Shown: piece after piece, positions 7,797 through 17,382 of the stretch
How positions within the stretch are numbered: position 1 is the first letter of the stretch
Layout of the letters: each line of letters starts with the position of its first letter
NCBI RefSeq assembly: GCF_900103625.1
Contig: NZ_LT629700.1
Location: forward strand, 1,426,001 to 1,490,000
Reading direction: 5' to 3'
DNA: 64,000 bases
Origin: Corynebacterium mycetoides
GTDB lineage: Bacteria > Actinomycetota > Actinomycetes > Mycobacteriales > Mycobacteriaceae
The notes under the pieces: generated by a model
Database searches by the model: none
What the model was told of the DNA's origin: nothing
The model's input: the letters and a program-made list of their open reading frames with translations, nothing else
Program-made: the position numbers and the translations under genes

Positions 7797-9161
7797 ATGA
7801 GTCTGCGCGTCGCCGTCATCGGCGCCGGCCCAGCCGGTATCTACGCCTCCGACCTGCTCATCCGCAACGAAGACCTCGACATCTCCGTCGACCTCTTCGA
7901 GCAGATGCCCGCACCCTTCGGGCTGATCCGCTACGGCGTGGCGCCGGACCACCCGCGCATCAAGGGCATCGTCAAATCCCTCCACAACGTGCTGGACAAG
8001 CCGCACCTGCGCCTGCTGGGCAACATCGAGGTGGGCAAGGACATCACTATCGATGAGCTGCGCGACTACTACGACGCCATCGTCATCTCCACCGGCGCCG
8101 TCCGCGACCGCGAGCTGCTCATCCCCGGCGGCGACAAGTCCATCGGCGCCGGCTGGTTCGTCGGCTTCTACGACGGCAACCCCCGCTTCAACCGCGACTG
8201 GGACCTCTCCGCGCGCGAAGTAGCCGTCATCGGCGTGGGCAACGTCGCCCTCGACGTCTCCCGCATCCTGGCCAAGACGGGCGACGAGCTGCTGGTCACG
8301 GAGATCCCCGACAACGTCTACAACTCGCTGAAGGACAACAAGGCCGAGGTCGTGCACATGTTCGGCCGCCGCGGCCCCGCGCAGGCGAAGTTCACGCCGA
8401 AGGAGCTGCGCGAGCTCGACGACTCCGAGACCATCCAGGTCCTCGTCGACCCGGAGGACATCGACTACGACCAGCTCTCCGAGGAGCTACGCCGCGCCGA
8501 TAAGTCCATCGACCTCAACTGCCAGGTGCTCGAGCAGTACGCGATGCGCGAGCCGGACGACGCCCCGCACAAGATCCACATCCACTTCTTCGAGGAGCCG
8601 GTGGAGGTGCTTACCGACGGCGACGCGATCGTCGGCGTGCGCACCGAGCGCCAGGAGCTCGACGGCGAGGGCGGTATCCGCGGCACCGGGAAGTTCACCG
8701 ACTGGCCCGTCCAGCAGGTCTACCACGCCATCGGCTACCGCTCCGAGCCCGTCGACGGGGTGCCCTTCGACTTTGACCGCAACGTCATCCCCAACGACGG
8801 CGGACACGTGCTGGGCGAGACCGGGCTGGAGGACTCCCTCTACGTCACCGGCTGGATCAAGCGCGGGCCCATCGGGCTGATCGGCAACACCAAGTCGGAC
8901 GCGAAGGAAACCACGGACATGCTGTTCGAGGACGCCGCCGCCGGCAAGCTCTCCGCCCCGAAGTTCACCGACCCGGACGCCATCATCGAACTGCTTCAGC
9001 AGCGGGGCATTACCTACACCACCTGGGACGGCTGGTACCGCCTCGACGGCGAGGAGCGCAGGCTGGGCGAGAACGACGCGCTGCTGCCGCGCGAGCGCAA
9101 GAAGATTGTCGAGTGGGAGGACATGGTCGCGCACGCGCGCGCCGTGCCGCAGGTGCCGTAG
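7797..9161 (+). CDS. fpr2: ferredoxin/flavodoxin-NADP+ reductase Fpr2
   Basis: An FprA-type (adrenodoxin reductase-like) flavoprotein of 454 residues that would pass electrons from NADPH to the CysX/ferredoxin partner of sulfite reductase. The FAD-binding motif VIGAGPAGIYAS is at the N-terminus and the NADP-binding motif GVGNVALDVSRIL near residue 145. The C-terminus has the GPIGLIGNTKSDAKETT segment of the family. The start at 7797 has AAAGGA ten bases upstream; an in-frame ATG at 7755 has no ribosome-binding site. It diverges from cysI and carries its own McbR-type operator. Confidence 0.92.
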   Translation: MSLRVAVIGAGPAGIYASDLLIRNEDLDISVDLFEQMPAPFGLIRYGVAPDHPRIKGIVKSLHNVLDKPHLRLLGNIEVGKDITIDELRDYYDAIVISTGAVRDRELLIPGGDKSIGAGWFVGFYDGNPRFNRDWDLSAREVAVIGVGNVALDVSRILAKTGDELLVTEIPDNVYNSLKDNKAEVVHMFGRRGPAQAKFTPKELRELDDSETIQVLVDPEDIDYDQLSEELRRADKSIDLNCQVLEQYAMREPDDAPHKIHIHFFEEPVEVLTDGDAIVGVRTERQELDGEGGIRGTGKFTDWPVQQVYHAIGYRSEPVDGVPFDFDRNVIPNDGGHVLGETGLEDSLYVTGWIKRGPIGLIGNTKSDAKETTDMLFEDAAAGKLSAPKFTDPDAIIELLQQRGITYTTWDGWYRLDGEERRLGENDALLPRERKKIVEWEDMVAHARAVPQVP

Positions 9162-9192
9162 CGCCCGAGCTGTTGCGTGAGCTGGTGTACGT

Positions 9193-9249
9193 GAAGACCT
9201 CAGCGCGTTGTGGACGCATTTTTCGCCCCGAAAACGCGCTGAGGTCTTC
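9193..9249. terminator. long perfect stem-loop after fpr2
   Basis: A 17-bp perfect inverted repeat (9193-9209 and 9233-9249) with a 23-base loop lies 31 bases after fpr2. No T tract follows, so intrinsic termination is uncertain. The arm shares AGACCTCAGCGCG with the hairpin at 42655-42682, suggesting a dispersed element. Confidence 0.5.
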
Positions 9250-9329
9250 CGCGTGCGGGGATCTGGCGACACCTGCCTAAGTTGGGTTAGACTTCGAGGC
9301 TTCCAACATCATTATTAGGAAGGCCCCGC

Positions 9330-11045
9330 GTGGACCTCATCAAGATTCTCGCCCGCGGCTCGAAGCCGTACGCGGCGCATATAACCCTCGTGGTGGTGCT
9401 CCAGCTCATCACCACGTTGGCCACCCTGTACCTGCCCGACCTCAACGCCAAGATCATCGACAACGGCGTCGCCCGGGCCGACGTCGGCTACATCTGGCGC
9501 GTCGGCGGCGTCATGCTCGTCGTCGCGCTCGTCCAGGTGGCCGCGGCCGTCGTCGCCGTCTACTTCGCCTCCCGCACGGCGATGGGCGTGGGGCGCGACG
9601 TGCGCCGGGACGTGTTCCGCCACGTCAGCTCGTTCTCCGCGGAGGACATGGGCCACTTCGGCACCCCGACGCTGATCACCCGCGGCACCAACGACGTGCA
9701 GCAGGTGCAGATGGTGTACCTGCTGTTTCTCAACTTCATGGTGGCGGCCCCGATCATGGCCGTCGGCGGCATCATCATGGCCGTGCGCCAGGATCCGGGG
9801 ATGAGCTGGCTCGTGGTGGCCGCCGTCGGAGCCCTGGCGGTTGTCGTGGGCGTGCTGATTTCCCTGCTCATGCCGCTGTTCCGGGTGATGCAGGACAAGC
9901 TAGACAACGTCAACGGCGTGCTGCGCGAGCAGATCACGGGCATCAGGGTTGTGCGCGCGTTCGGCCGCGAGGAGCACGAAGCGCAGCGCTTCACCGACGC
10001 CAACGCCGACATTACCCGCGTCTCGCTCAACATCGGCCGGATCTTTGTCCTGCTGTTCCCGGTGATCATGATCATTCTCAACGTCGCCACCGCGGCGGTG
10101 CTGTGGTTCGGCGGGCACAGGGTCGATTCCGGGGAGGTCGAGGTCGGCGCGCTGACCGCGTTCATGCAGTACCTTATGCAGATCCTCATGGCCGTCATGA
10201 TGGGCACGTTCATGGCAATGATGCTGCCGCGCGCCGTCATCTGCGCGCGCCGCATCAACGAGCTGCTTGCGCGCACGCCGTCCATCGAGGAACCCGCGAA
10301 CCCGATCCGTCCGCAGGCGGCTGAGGGCGTTGTCCGGCTGGACAACGTCTCCTACACCTACCCCGGCGCGGAGGAGCCGGTGCTCAAGAACGTCTCGCTT
10401 GAGGCGGTGCCGGGCACGACGACCGCGATCATCGGCGCGACGGGCTCGGGCAAGACCACGTTGCTCTCGCTCATCCCCAAACTGCACGCCTCCACCTCGG
10501 GCAGGGTGCTTCTCGACGGCGTCGACGTGGCCGACATGGAACGCGCCGACATCGTGGAGCGCGTCAGCATGGTGCCGCAGAAGCCGTACCTGTTCTCCGG
10601 CACCGTCGAATCGAATCTGCGCATGGCCAAATCCGACGCCACCGCCGAGGAGATGTGGGACGCGCTGCGCACCGCCCAGGCTCACTTCGTCGACGACCTG
10701 GACATGCCGATTTCCCAGGGTGGCACGAACGTCTCGGGCGGGCAGCGCCAGCGCCTGTCCATCGCCCGGATGCTGCTGAGCCGGCCCAAGGTCTACCTTT
10801 TCGACGACTCGTTTTCCGCCCTCGACGCCATCACGGACGTCAAGGTGCGCGAGGCGATGCGCAGCTACACCGCCGAGGCGACGACGATCATCGTCGCGCA
10901 GCGCGTGGCGTCAATCGAAAACGCCGACCAGATTCTCGTTATGGAGGCCGGGGAGATCGTCGCCCGCGGCACCCACGAAAGTTTGCTGGACAGCTCCCCC
11001 ACGTACCGCGAAATCGTTGAATCCCAAAGGACGGTGGACGCCTGA
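9330..11045 (+). CDS. ABC exporter half-transporter, degenerate-site subunit
   Basis: Fusion of a six-helix type-1 exporter membrane domain (about residues 15-300) and an ATPase domain. Walker A is GATGSGKTTL and the signature is VSGGQRQRLS. The Walker B end reads LFDDSFSALD, with aspartate where the catalytic glutamate normally sits, and the switch region is IVAQRVASI, with glutamine replacing the switch histidine. This marks the degenerate half of a heterodimer of the TM287/288 or BmrCD kind. The start is GTG 9330 with AGGAAGG upstream. It overlaps the next gene by one base. The substrate is unknown; drug or lipid export is typical. Confidence 0.9.
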   Translation: MDLIKILARGSKPYAAHITLVVVLQLITTLATLYLPDLNAKIIDNGVARADVGYIWRVGGVMLVVALVQVAAAVVAVYFASRTAMGVGRDVRRDVFRHVSSFSAEDMGHFGTPTLITRGTNDVQQVQMVYLLFLNFMVAAPIMAVGGIIMAVRQDPGMSWLVVAAVGALAVVVGVLISLLMPLFRVMQDKLDNVNGVLREQITGIRVVRAFGREEHEAQRFTDANADITRVSLNIGRIFVLLFPVIMIILNVATAAVLWFGGHRVDSGEVEVGALTAFMQYLMQILMAVMMGTFMAMMLPRAVICARRINELLARTPSIEEPANPIRPQAAEGVVRLDNVSYTYPGAEEPVLKNVSLEAVPGTTTAIIGATGSGKTTLLSLIPKLHASTSGRVLLDGVDVADMERADIVERVSMVPQKPYLFSGTVESNLRMAKSDATAEEMWDALRTAQAHFVDDLDMPISQGGTNVSGGQRQRLSIARMLLSRPKVYLFDDSFSALDAITDVKVREAMRSYTAEATTIIVAQRVASIENADQILVMEAGEIVARGTHESLLDSSPTYREIVESQRTVDA

Positions 11046-13009
11046 TGTCTACGACACACGAATCCCGCTTGTCCGACGAGGAGCTCGCCGCGCTCGAAGA
11101 GCAGGTAGGCGGGGACTCGTTTTCCGGACACGCGCCGCGCCAGGCGAAGCAGTTCTGGCCCAGCGCGAAGCGGCTCATTGGCCTGCTCCTGCCGCATCGC
11201 CTCAAGCTCGCCGCGGTGGTGGCGATGAATGTCGTCTCTGTTGTGCTGGCCGTCTACGCGCCGCGTGTGCTCGGCCACGCGATGGACGTGATCTTCTCCG
11301 GGGTCGTCTCCCGCCAGATGCCCGAGGGCGCCAGCAAGCAGCAGGTGATCGACGGCCTGCGCGCCTCCGGCGAGAACCGCTTCGCCGACATGGCCGAGGC
11401 GATGGAACTGCGCCCCGGTTTCGGGATCGACTTCGAGCGGCTGGCACAGCTGATCGCCGTGGTCATCGCGCTCTACGCGGTCTCCTCGCTGCTCATGTGG
11501 GCGCAGGGTGCGATTTTGAACCGCCTCACCATGGCCACGGTCTTTGACCTGCGCCAGAGTATCGAGCGCAAGATCAACCGGCTGCCGCTGAACTACTTCG
11601 ACTCCCGTCAGCGCGGGGATTTGCTCTCGCGCACGACGAACGACGTGGACAACGTGCAGCAGGCGCTCCAGCAGGCGATGTCGCAGATGCTCAACGCCAT
11701 CATGATGCTGCTGGGCATTATCGTGATGATGTTCTGGATCTCCTGGCAGCTCGCCCTGCTGGCCCTTCTGGCGATCCCGTTGACGGGCCTGGTCATCGGG
11801 CTGATTGGAACCCGCTCGCAGAAGCAGTTCGCGGCGCAGTGGAAGTCCACCGGCGAGCTCAACGGGCATGTCGAGGAATCCTTCTCCGGCCACGAGCTGG
11901 CGCTGATTTTCGGCCGCACCGACGAGCTGAGCCGCACCTTCGACGAACGCAACGCCGCGTTGTATGACTCCGCGGCGCGCGCCCAGTTCCTGGCCAACTC
12001 GATGCACCCGATCATGCAGTTCATCTCGTATCTGTCCTACGTGGCTATCGCCGTATTCGGCGGGCTGCGCGTGGCCGCCGGACAGATGACGCTGGGCGAC
12101 GCCACGGCGTTCATCCAGTACTCGCGCCAGTTCAACCAGCCCCTCGGGGAGATCGCGGGCATGGCGCAGATGGTGCAGTCCGGCGTGGCGTCTGCGGAGC
12201 GTATCTTCGAGTTCCTCGACGCGGAGGAGGAAACCCCCGACACCGGGGGTGCGACGGAGCGGGGCTGGCGCGCACGCGGCCTGGTCGAGTTCGACCACGT
12301 CGATTTTTCATACTCCCCCGACACCCCGCTGATTCAGGACCTCTCCTTGCGTGTGGAGCCAGGCGAGACCGCCGCCATCGTCGGCCCGACGGGCGCGGGC
12401 AAGACCACGCTGGTCAATCTCATCATGCGCTTCTACGACATCGACGCGGGCAGCATCCGTATCGACGGCGTGGACACGCGCGAGATGACACGCGAGCACC
12501 TGCGCTCCAACATCGGCATGGTGCTCCAAGACGCGGTGCTGTTCAAGGGCACGATCATGGAAAACATCCGCTACGGCCGTTTGGACGCCACCGACGAGGA
12601 GGTCATCGCGGCGGCGCGGGCGACATACGTGGACAGGTTCGTCCACGCGCTGCCCGAGGGGTATGACACCGTTGTGGACCAGGACTCCGGGTCCATCTCC
12701 GCCGGCGAGCGGCAGCTGATCACCATTGCTCGGGCGTTTCTGTCGCGGCCGGCGATCCTGATTCTGGACGAGGCGACCTCCAGCGTGGACACCCGCACCG
12801 AGGTGCTCGTGCAGGAGGCGATGAACGCGCTGCGCTCCCAGCGCACGTCGTTTGTCATCGCGCACCGCTTGTCCACCATCCGCAACGCGGACCTGATCAT
12901 CGTCATGGAGAACGGCCGGATTGCGGAGCAGGGCTCGCACGACGACCTGCTCGCGGCGCGCGGCGCTTACTGGCGGTTGAACCAGTCCCAGTTCGCCGAG
13001 GAAGGCTAG
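11045..13009 (+). CDS. ABC exporter half-transporter, catalytic subunit
   Basis: Partner of the preceding gene, 654 residues, with a type-1 exporter membrane domain and an extra extracytoplasmic-loop segment (about residues 90-120). The ATPase domain has Walker A GPTGAGKTTL, Walker B LILDEATSSVD with the catalytic glutamate, and switch AHRLSTI with histidine. Its signature is ISAGERQ rather than LSGGQ, so the site it completes for the partner is the weakened one. The complementary pattern of defects in the two genes supports an asymmetric heterodimer. Confidence 0.9.
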   Translation: MSTTHESRLSDEELAALEEQVGGDSFSGHAPRQAKQFWPSAKRLIGLLLPHRLKLAAVVAMNVVSVVLAVYAPRVLGHAMDVIFSGVVSRQMPEGASKQQVIDGLRASGENRFADMAEAMELRPGFGIDFERLAQLIAVVIALYAVSSLLMWAQGAILNRLTMATVFDLRQSIERKINRLPLNYFDSRQRGDLLSRTTNDVDNVQQALQQAMSQMLNAIMMLLGIIVMMFWISWQLALLALLAIPLTGLVIGLIGTRSQKQFAAQWKSTGELNGHVEESFSGHELALIFGRTDELSRTFDERNAALYDSAARAQFLANSMHPIMQFISYLSYVAIAVFGGLRVAAGQMTLGDATAFIQYSRQFNQPLGEIAGMAQMVQSGVASAERIFEFLDAEEETPDTGGATERGWRARGLVEFDHVDFSYSPDTPLIQDLSLRVEPGETAAIVGPTGAGKTTLVNLIMRFYDIDAGSIRIDGVDTREMTREHLRSNIGMVLQDAVLFKGTIMENIRYGRLDATDEEVIAAARATYVDRFVHALPEGYDTVVDQDSGSISAGERQLITIARAFLSRPAILILDEATSSVDTRTEVLVQEAMNALRSQRTSFVIAHRLSTIRNADLIIVMENGRIAEQGSHDDLLAARGAYWRLNQSQFAEEG

Positions 13010-13019
13010 AATCAACCCC

Positions 13020-13643
13020 GTGAGCACCCCCTACGGCAGGTACCGGTTGAGCGACGCGGAGCGCAACGACGCCATGAGCGCGCTCAGCACCGCACTCGGC
13101 GAGGGCCGCCTGACCATGGACGAGTTCGACCGGCGCTGCACCATGATCGCCCAGGCCGAGTTCCAGGGAGATCTCGAGCCTGTGTTCACCGATATCCCGC
13201 AGCACCCGGTGCTGCGCGCCACGCCCACCACCGCGGTCGAGGTCTACAGCGCCGACGAGATCGTCGCCGCGCGCCGCGACGGCCAGAAGACCCGCGCGGG
13301 GGTGTTCTGGCTGGGCACCCTCGGCTCCGTCGCGGGCACCGCCATCGTTGCCTCCGCCACGGGCGGCAGCGGGCTCGCCGCACTGATCCTGCTGCTCATA
13401 CCCACCCTGTTCATCCTGCTCTACGTGATGAAGGTGGGCCCCGAATCCTGGTACACCCCCAGCCTGCGCCAGCTCGAGCGCAAGCGCCGGCAGCTGGTGC
13501 GCATGCGGCAGCTGGAGATCGAGTCCGCGAACGCGCACGAGGAAGCGTTGCGACGCGCCCAGCGCAAGGCCCAGGTAAGCCAGCTGACGGACGACGCTCT
13601 CGATGTCGCGCAGCGGACGGTCAAACGTTTCAAGGGCAAGTAG
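13020..13643 (+). CDS. DUF1707 domain membrane protein
   Basis: A 207-residue protein with an N-terminal DUF1707 domain (RLSDAERNDAMSALSTAL ... GRLTMDEFDRR), common in actinobacteria and often fused to membrane segments. Two hydrophobic helices follow (about residues 97-140), then a charged, probably coiled C-terminal helix rich in Arg, Gln and Glu (about residues 150-205). The start is GTG 13020, ten bases after the ABC exporter stop, so co-transcription is possible. Function is unknown. Confidence 0.8.
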   Translation: MSTPYGRYRLSDAERNDAMSALSTALGEGRLTMDEFDRRCTMIAQAEFQGDLEPVFTDIPQHPVLRATPTTAVEVYSADEIVAARRDGQKTRAGVFWLGTLGSVAGTAIVASATGGSGLAALILLLIPTLFILLYVMKVGPESWYTPSLRQLERKRRQLVRMRQLEIESANAHEEALRRAQRKAQVSQLTDDALDVAQRTVKRFKGK

Positions 13644-13652
13644 TATTGACCC

Positions 13653-14987
13653 ATGAGCAAGAAGCAGGCACACGACGAGAACTCCTACCCCGCTAACGAC
13701 GTTGTCGAGGACGTTGTCGAGGAAGCGGTGACGGGGGCGTCGGCAAGCGGAAAGCCGTTGAAGAAGCACCGCCACTTTGACGAGGCGGAGAAGCTGAAGA
13801 ACGTGTTTTACGACATTCGCGGGCCGGTGAGCACCACCGCGGAGGAGATGGAGCGCGACGGGCACACCATCCTCAAGCTGAACACGGGCAACCCGGCGCT
13901 CTTCGGCTTCGACGCGCCGGACGTGATCATGCGCGACATGATCGCCGCGCTGCCCACCTCGCAGGGCTACACCACGTCGAAAGGCATCGTGCCGGCGCGC
14001 CGCGCAATTGTCACCCGCTACGAGGTGATCGAGGACTTCCCCGAGTTCGACATCGACGACGTCTTCCTCGGCAACGGCGTTTCAGAGCTGATCAGCATGG
14101 TCACCCAGGCCCTGCTTAACGACGGCGACGAGATCCTCGTCCCCGCCCCCGATTACCCGCTGTGGACGGCCGCCTCGACGTTGGCCGGCGGTAAAGTCGT
14201 GCACTACCTGTGCGACGAGGAGGACGGGTGGAACCCCTCGCTCGAGGACATCCGCTCGAAGGTGACCGAACGCACCAAGGCGATCGTGGTGATCAACCCG
14301 AACAACCCGACGGGCGCGGTCTACTCCCGCGAGATCCTGGAGGGCATCGCCGACATCGCCCGCGAGCACGAGCTCATGGTGCTTGCCGACGAGATCTACG
14401 ACCGCATCCTCTACGACGACGCCAAGCACATCTCCATGGCGGAGGTCGCCCCCGACCTGATCACGGTGACCTTCAACGGTCTGTCCAAGGCGTACCGCGT
14501 GGCCGGTTACCGCGCCGGGTGGATGGTGATCACCGGACCGCGGCGGCGCGCCACCGGGTTCATCGAGGGCCTGAACCTGCTCGCCGGCACACGCCTGTGC
14601 GCCAACGCCCCCGGCCAGCACGCCATCCAGGTCGCGCTCGGCGGGCGGCAGTCGATCTACCAGCTCACCGGCAAGGGCGGGCGCCTGCTGGAGCAGCGCG
14701 ACGCCGCCGTGCGCAAGCTGCGCGAGATCCCAGGTGTCAGCGTTGTCGAGCCGAAGGGTGCGCTGTACTGCTTCCCCAAGATCGACACCGAGATGTACCA
14801 CATCCACGACGACGAGCGGTTCATGCTGGACTTGCTCAAAACCGAGAAGATCCTCATGGTGCAGGGCACCGGGTTTAACTACCCCACCCCGGACCACTTC
14901 CGCGTGGTCACCCTGCCGTGGGCGTCCCAGCTGGAAAACGCCATCGAGCGGCTGGGCAACTTCCTCAGCGACTACCACCAGCACTGA
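13653..14987 (+). CDS. alaT: PLP-dependent aminotransferase, AlaT-like
   Basis: A class I/II fold-type I aminotransferase of 444 residues. It shows LNTGNPALFGF, the NPNNPTGAVYS block and NGLSKAYRVAGYRAGW, whose lysine forms the PLP aldimine. Length and motifs match the AlaT/AlaA alanine-pyruvate aminotransferases of corynebacteria and enterobacteria. The N-terminal 35 residues are low-complexity and acidic and may not be folded. The gene stands at the end of a plus-strand run; the short GCGTTTAGC-rich gap after it separates it from the convergent MarR gene. Alanine specificity is inferred from family resemblance. Confidence 0.85.
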   Translation: MSKKQAHDENSYPANDVVEDVVEEAVTGASASGKPLKKHRHFDEAEKLKNVFYDIRGPVSTTAEEMERDGHTILKLNTGNPALFGFDAPDVIMRDMIAALPTSQGYTTSKGIVPARRAIVTRYEVIEDFPEFDIDDVFLGNGVSELISMVTQALLNDGDEILVPAPDYPLWTAASTLAGGKVVHYLCDEEDGWNPSLEDIRSKVTERTKAIVVINPNNPTGAVYSREILEGIADIAREHELMVLADEIYDRILYDDAKHISMAEVAPDLITVTFNGLSKAYRVAGYRAGWMVITGPRRRATGFIEGLNLLAGTRLCANAPGQHAIQVALGGRQSIYQLTGKGGRLLEQRDAAVRKLREIPGVSVVEPKGALYCFPKIDTEMYHIHDDERFMLDLLKTEKILMVQGTGFNYPTPDHFRVVTLPWASQLENAIERLGNFLSDYHQH

Positions 14988-15021
14988 GGTTCACGCGGGG
15001 TGTAGCGGCGTTTAGCCGGGT

Positions 15022-15471
15022 TTAGCGGGGGGCGTTGAACTTGCGCAGCAGCGCGAGGAAGTCGTCCTTCTCGCGCTGCGTCCAGCCCTCGAGTTGCGCC
15101 TCCGTGAGGCGGATCCACGTGTCGTCGGCCTGCTCGAGTGCGCGCGCGCCGGCGCTGGTGAGCGCCAGGTCGTTGATGCGGTGGTTCCCGTCGCGTTTGC
15201 GTTTATCCACGTAGCCGCGTGTGTGCAGCGTAGCGAGCTGCCGGCTGATGGTGGATTTGTCCGATTGCAGGTGCTCGGCGATGTCGCCCGAGGTGATGCC
15301 GGGGTTGTCCCTGATGGTGGACAGGACGAGCGACTCGTTGAAGGTCAGGTCGAGCTGGCGCGTGATCCGCGCGCCACGCACGCGTTTGAGCAGCACGCGC
15401 AGTTCCTGGGTTGTGTCTACCGCCGTTTTTCGGGCCCTTGAGTTTCTTCCGCTGCGATCGTGTTCTACCAT
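15022..15471 (-). CDS. MarR-family transcriptional regulator
   Basis: A 149-residue winged-helix regulator with the MarR core: ESLVLSTIRDNPGITSGDIA, the recognition helix DKSTISRQLATL, and wing residues RDGNHR. The start is placed at ATG 15471; an in-frame TTG at 15489 lies inside the operator. A perfect TATAAT (minus strand, 15486-15481) lies ten bases upstream of the ATG, so the transcript is probably leaderless or nearly so. It diverges from the membrane protein at 15507 and probably represses both itself and that gene. Confidence 0.88.
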   Translation of the reverse strand: MVEHDRSGRNSRARKTAVDTTQELRVLLKRVRGARITRQLDLTFNESLVLSTIRDNPGITSGDIAEHLQSDKSTISRQLATLHTRGYVDKRKRDGNHRINDLALTSAGARALEQADDTWIRLTEAQLEGWTQREKDDFLALLRKFNAPR

Positions 15472-15474
15472 GAC

Positions 15475-15491
15475 AGTTGCATTATACAACT
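15475..15491. promoter_or_regulatory. MarR operator in the divergent promoter region
   Basis: AGTTGCATTATACAACT is a 17-bp near-perfect palindrome (AGTTG/CAACT arms) in the 35-bp gap between marR and the membrane-protein gene. It contains the TATAAT of the marR promoter. Position and symmetry make it the obvious target for the adjacent MarR protein. Confidence 0.7.
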
Positions 15492-15506
15492 ATCCCCGAA
15501 AGCGCC

Positions 15507-16568
15507 ATGTCCTCCACCGTCACTACAGATCCTGCCGCCACGTCCCCGCTGCGCCACACCCTCGAGCACGCGGGCCTGCCCGCCCTGATGGCCTTCATCA
15601 TGCTCCTGCTCTACCTTGGCGGGTTCCACCACCCCGCACCCCACGACCTCGACCTGGCGATCGTGTCCGAGGACACCCATGCCGCGGCCTCGCTCGAGGA
15701 AAAGCTCGCCGCCTCGCTTGGCGACGGCGCGCACCTCCGCACCGTGCCCACCCCCGACGAAGCAGAGCAGCTGCTTCGTACCCGCGAAATCGAGGCCGCG
15801 TTCATCCCCGTCAGCGACTCCGCAACGCTGATGACCGCCTCCGGCGCGTCCGCCACCACGGCCGAATCCGTCAAGGGAATCTTCCAGCGCGTCGCCCAGG
15901 CCGAGGCTGTCCCGCTCGCCGTGGTCGACGTCGTCCCCGTCGCGGCCAACGACCCCATTGGGCAGAACAACTTCTTCTTCCTTGTTGCGCTCTCGGTGGG
16001 GTCCTACGCGATGTCGATCGCGATTTCGGCCGCCGGCAGCGGCCTCTCGTTCCGCCGGCGCGTCGCGGTGGCCGCCGGAGCCGCCGTGGTTGTCGCAACC
16101 GTCTTCGCCATCGCCGCCTACGCGCTGTTCGGGCTCTTCCGCGGCACCTTCGCACCCTCCTGGGCCCTGTCTGTGGTCTACTCCATCGCGGTGCTCTTCG
16201 TCGGCGTGGGGCTCCATCCCCTACTCGGGCGCTTTAGCACGCTCGTGTACGCCACCATGTTCGTCGGGCTGAACTTCACCTCCTCCGGCGGGGTGTTCGG
16301 GCCGGAGATGCAAAACGCGTTCTTCCGCACGTTCCACGAGTTCTGGATCGGCGCCGGGTTCATCGAGGCCACCCGCACCATCGAGTACTTCCCCGGCATG
16401 TCGCTCGCCCATCCCCTCGGCATCCTGGCGGCGTGGCTGCTCGTCGGCGCGGCGTGCCTGGCCATCGGGTCCGCAGTAGACCGCAAGAACGCCGAGCACC
16501 CCGTCTACTACTCGGAAAAGGACGTCGAGGAGATCGAAGAGCTCGAGGAAAACGTGGCGCCGGCTTAG
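15507..16568 (+). CDS. ABC-2/YhgE-like integral membrane protein
   Basis: A 353-residue protein with one N-terminal transmembrane helix (about residues 20-40), an extracytoplasmic domain of about 110 residues, and roughly five further helices (about residues 155-345) before an acidic tail. This one-plus-five layout is that of ABC-2 type permeases and YhgE/Pip-like proteins. No ATPase gene is adjacent. Control by the neighbouring MarR regulator suggests a role in efflux or stress response. The substrate is not predictable. Confidence 0.7.
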   Translation: MSSTVTTDPAATSPLRHTLEHAGLPALMAFIMLLLYLGGFHHPAPHDLDLAIVSEDTHAAASLEEKLAASLGDGAHLRTVPTPDEAEQLLRTREIEAAFIPVSDSATLMTASGASATTAESVKGIFQRVAQAEAVPLAVVDVVPVAANDPIGQNNFFFLVALSVGSYAMSIAISAAGSGLSFRRRVAVAAGAAVVVATVFAIAAYALFGLFRGTFAPSWALSVVYSIAVLFVGVGLHPLLGRFSTLVYATMFVGLNFTSSGGVFGPEMQNAFFRTFHEFWIGAGFIEATRTIEYFPGMSLAHPLGILAAWLLVGAACLAIGSAVDRKNAEHPVYYSEKDVEEIEELEENVAPA

Positions 16569-16693
16569 CGAGCTGCCGCTTCGGAACGGGACAAAGGGCC
16601 GGCTAGCTGTATCCAAGAGGTCGCGACGGACAGCTGAGGCACGAAATGGGGGCAGAGTACTTCGCGGATGGTGGCGTGGGCTGCGAGAGTGAG

Positions 16694-16721
16694 TGCCCAT
16701 CCCCGCTAGCGCGGGGAGCAC
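16694..16721 (-). repeat. orphan CRISPR repeat
   Basis: A 28-bp sequence matching the array repeat at 26 of 28 positions, in the same orientation, 730 bp before the main array. The two mismatches are at its first and fourth bases on the plus strand. No second repeat follows within a spacer length. It is either a remnant of a longer array cut by an insertion or an isolated unit. Bases 16569-16693 show nothing else recognisable. Confidence 0.85.
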
Positions 16722-16815
16722 GGACGAGCGATCTTCCGGCGTCGAGGGAACCTTCTGCACCGGGTCTCAGTCTGATCGGGTGATGGACGCTGCCAGCAGA
16801 AAGGACACATGTTCC

Positions 16816-17382
16816 ATGAGCACATACGAAGTGACAACCGGGCAACTTGCGAGCCTAGTAAACCGCCTTGAGCCTGGGCATTGGGAGGTTATCGCCCGCT
16901 GTATCCGCCTGGATCTCCTCGCGGGATAAGCCCACCTCTACGAAGAAAATGTGGCCGATGCCCCCGCATGGACCCACTCCATCCTTTGGGAGAGTAAAGC
17001 CTCCGGGGAAATCACTGCGCTCATGCCTAAGCCCCGAGGGGCACGCTCTTTCGATCACTGCTTCCAAGAGGTTAAGGCCGCCACGCGGCTGTTGATGGCA
17101 CAAGCATTCGGGCTCCCGTACAACCCGGAGATTTACGATGACAGCTCTCTATCTGTCGAAGAAACCAGCGCTCTAAAAGCATTTCTGAAATCAGATGACG
17201 CCGATGCGGCACTGCAGGAGGTAATCGAGTATGCCGTCGCACTTCGACAACGGAACGACGCCAACGCCGCTCTAGCGCTCATCCGGCACGAAACCGGGGA
17301 AGCACATGCCGAGCTTCCCGCTCCCCCCTTACCGGAGCTCCTTATCGCCTTGATTCCGCAGGTGCAGTTTGATGGCTCCTAA
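16816..17382 (+). pseudogene. unknown gene split by an in-frame TAA
   Basis: An ATG at 16816 with AAAGGA ten bases upstream opens a frame that stops at TAA 16927-16929 and then continues in the same frame to 17382, for 188 codons in total. Both parts read as plausible protein (MSTYEVTTGQLASLVNRL before the stop; FDHCFQEVKAATRLLM after it). This suggests one gene with a nonsense mutation, although a GTG at 16951 could start the 143-residue second part on its own. I do not recognise the family. It sits between an orphan CRISPR repeat and the main array, so it may have been inserted there. Confidence 0.55.
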
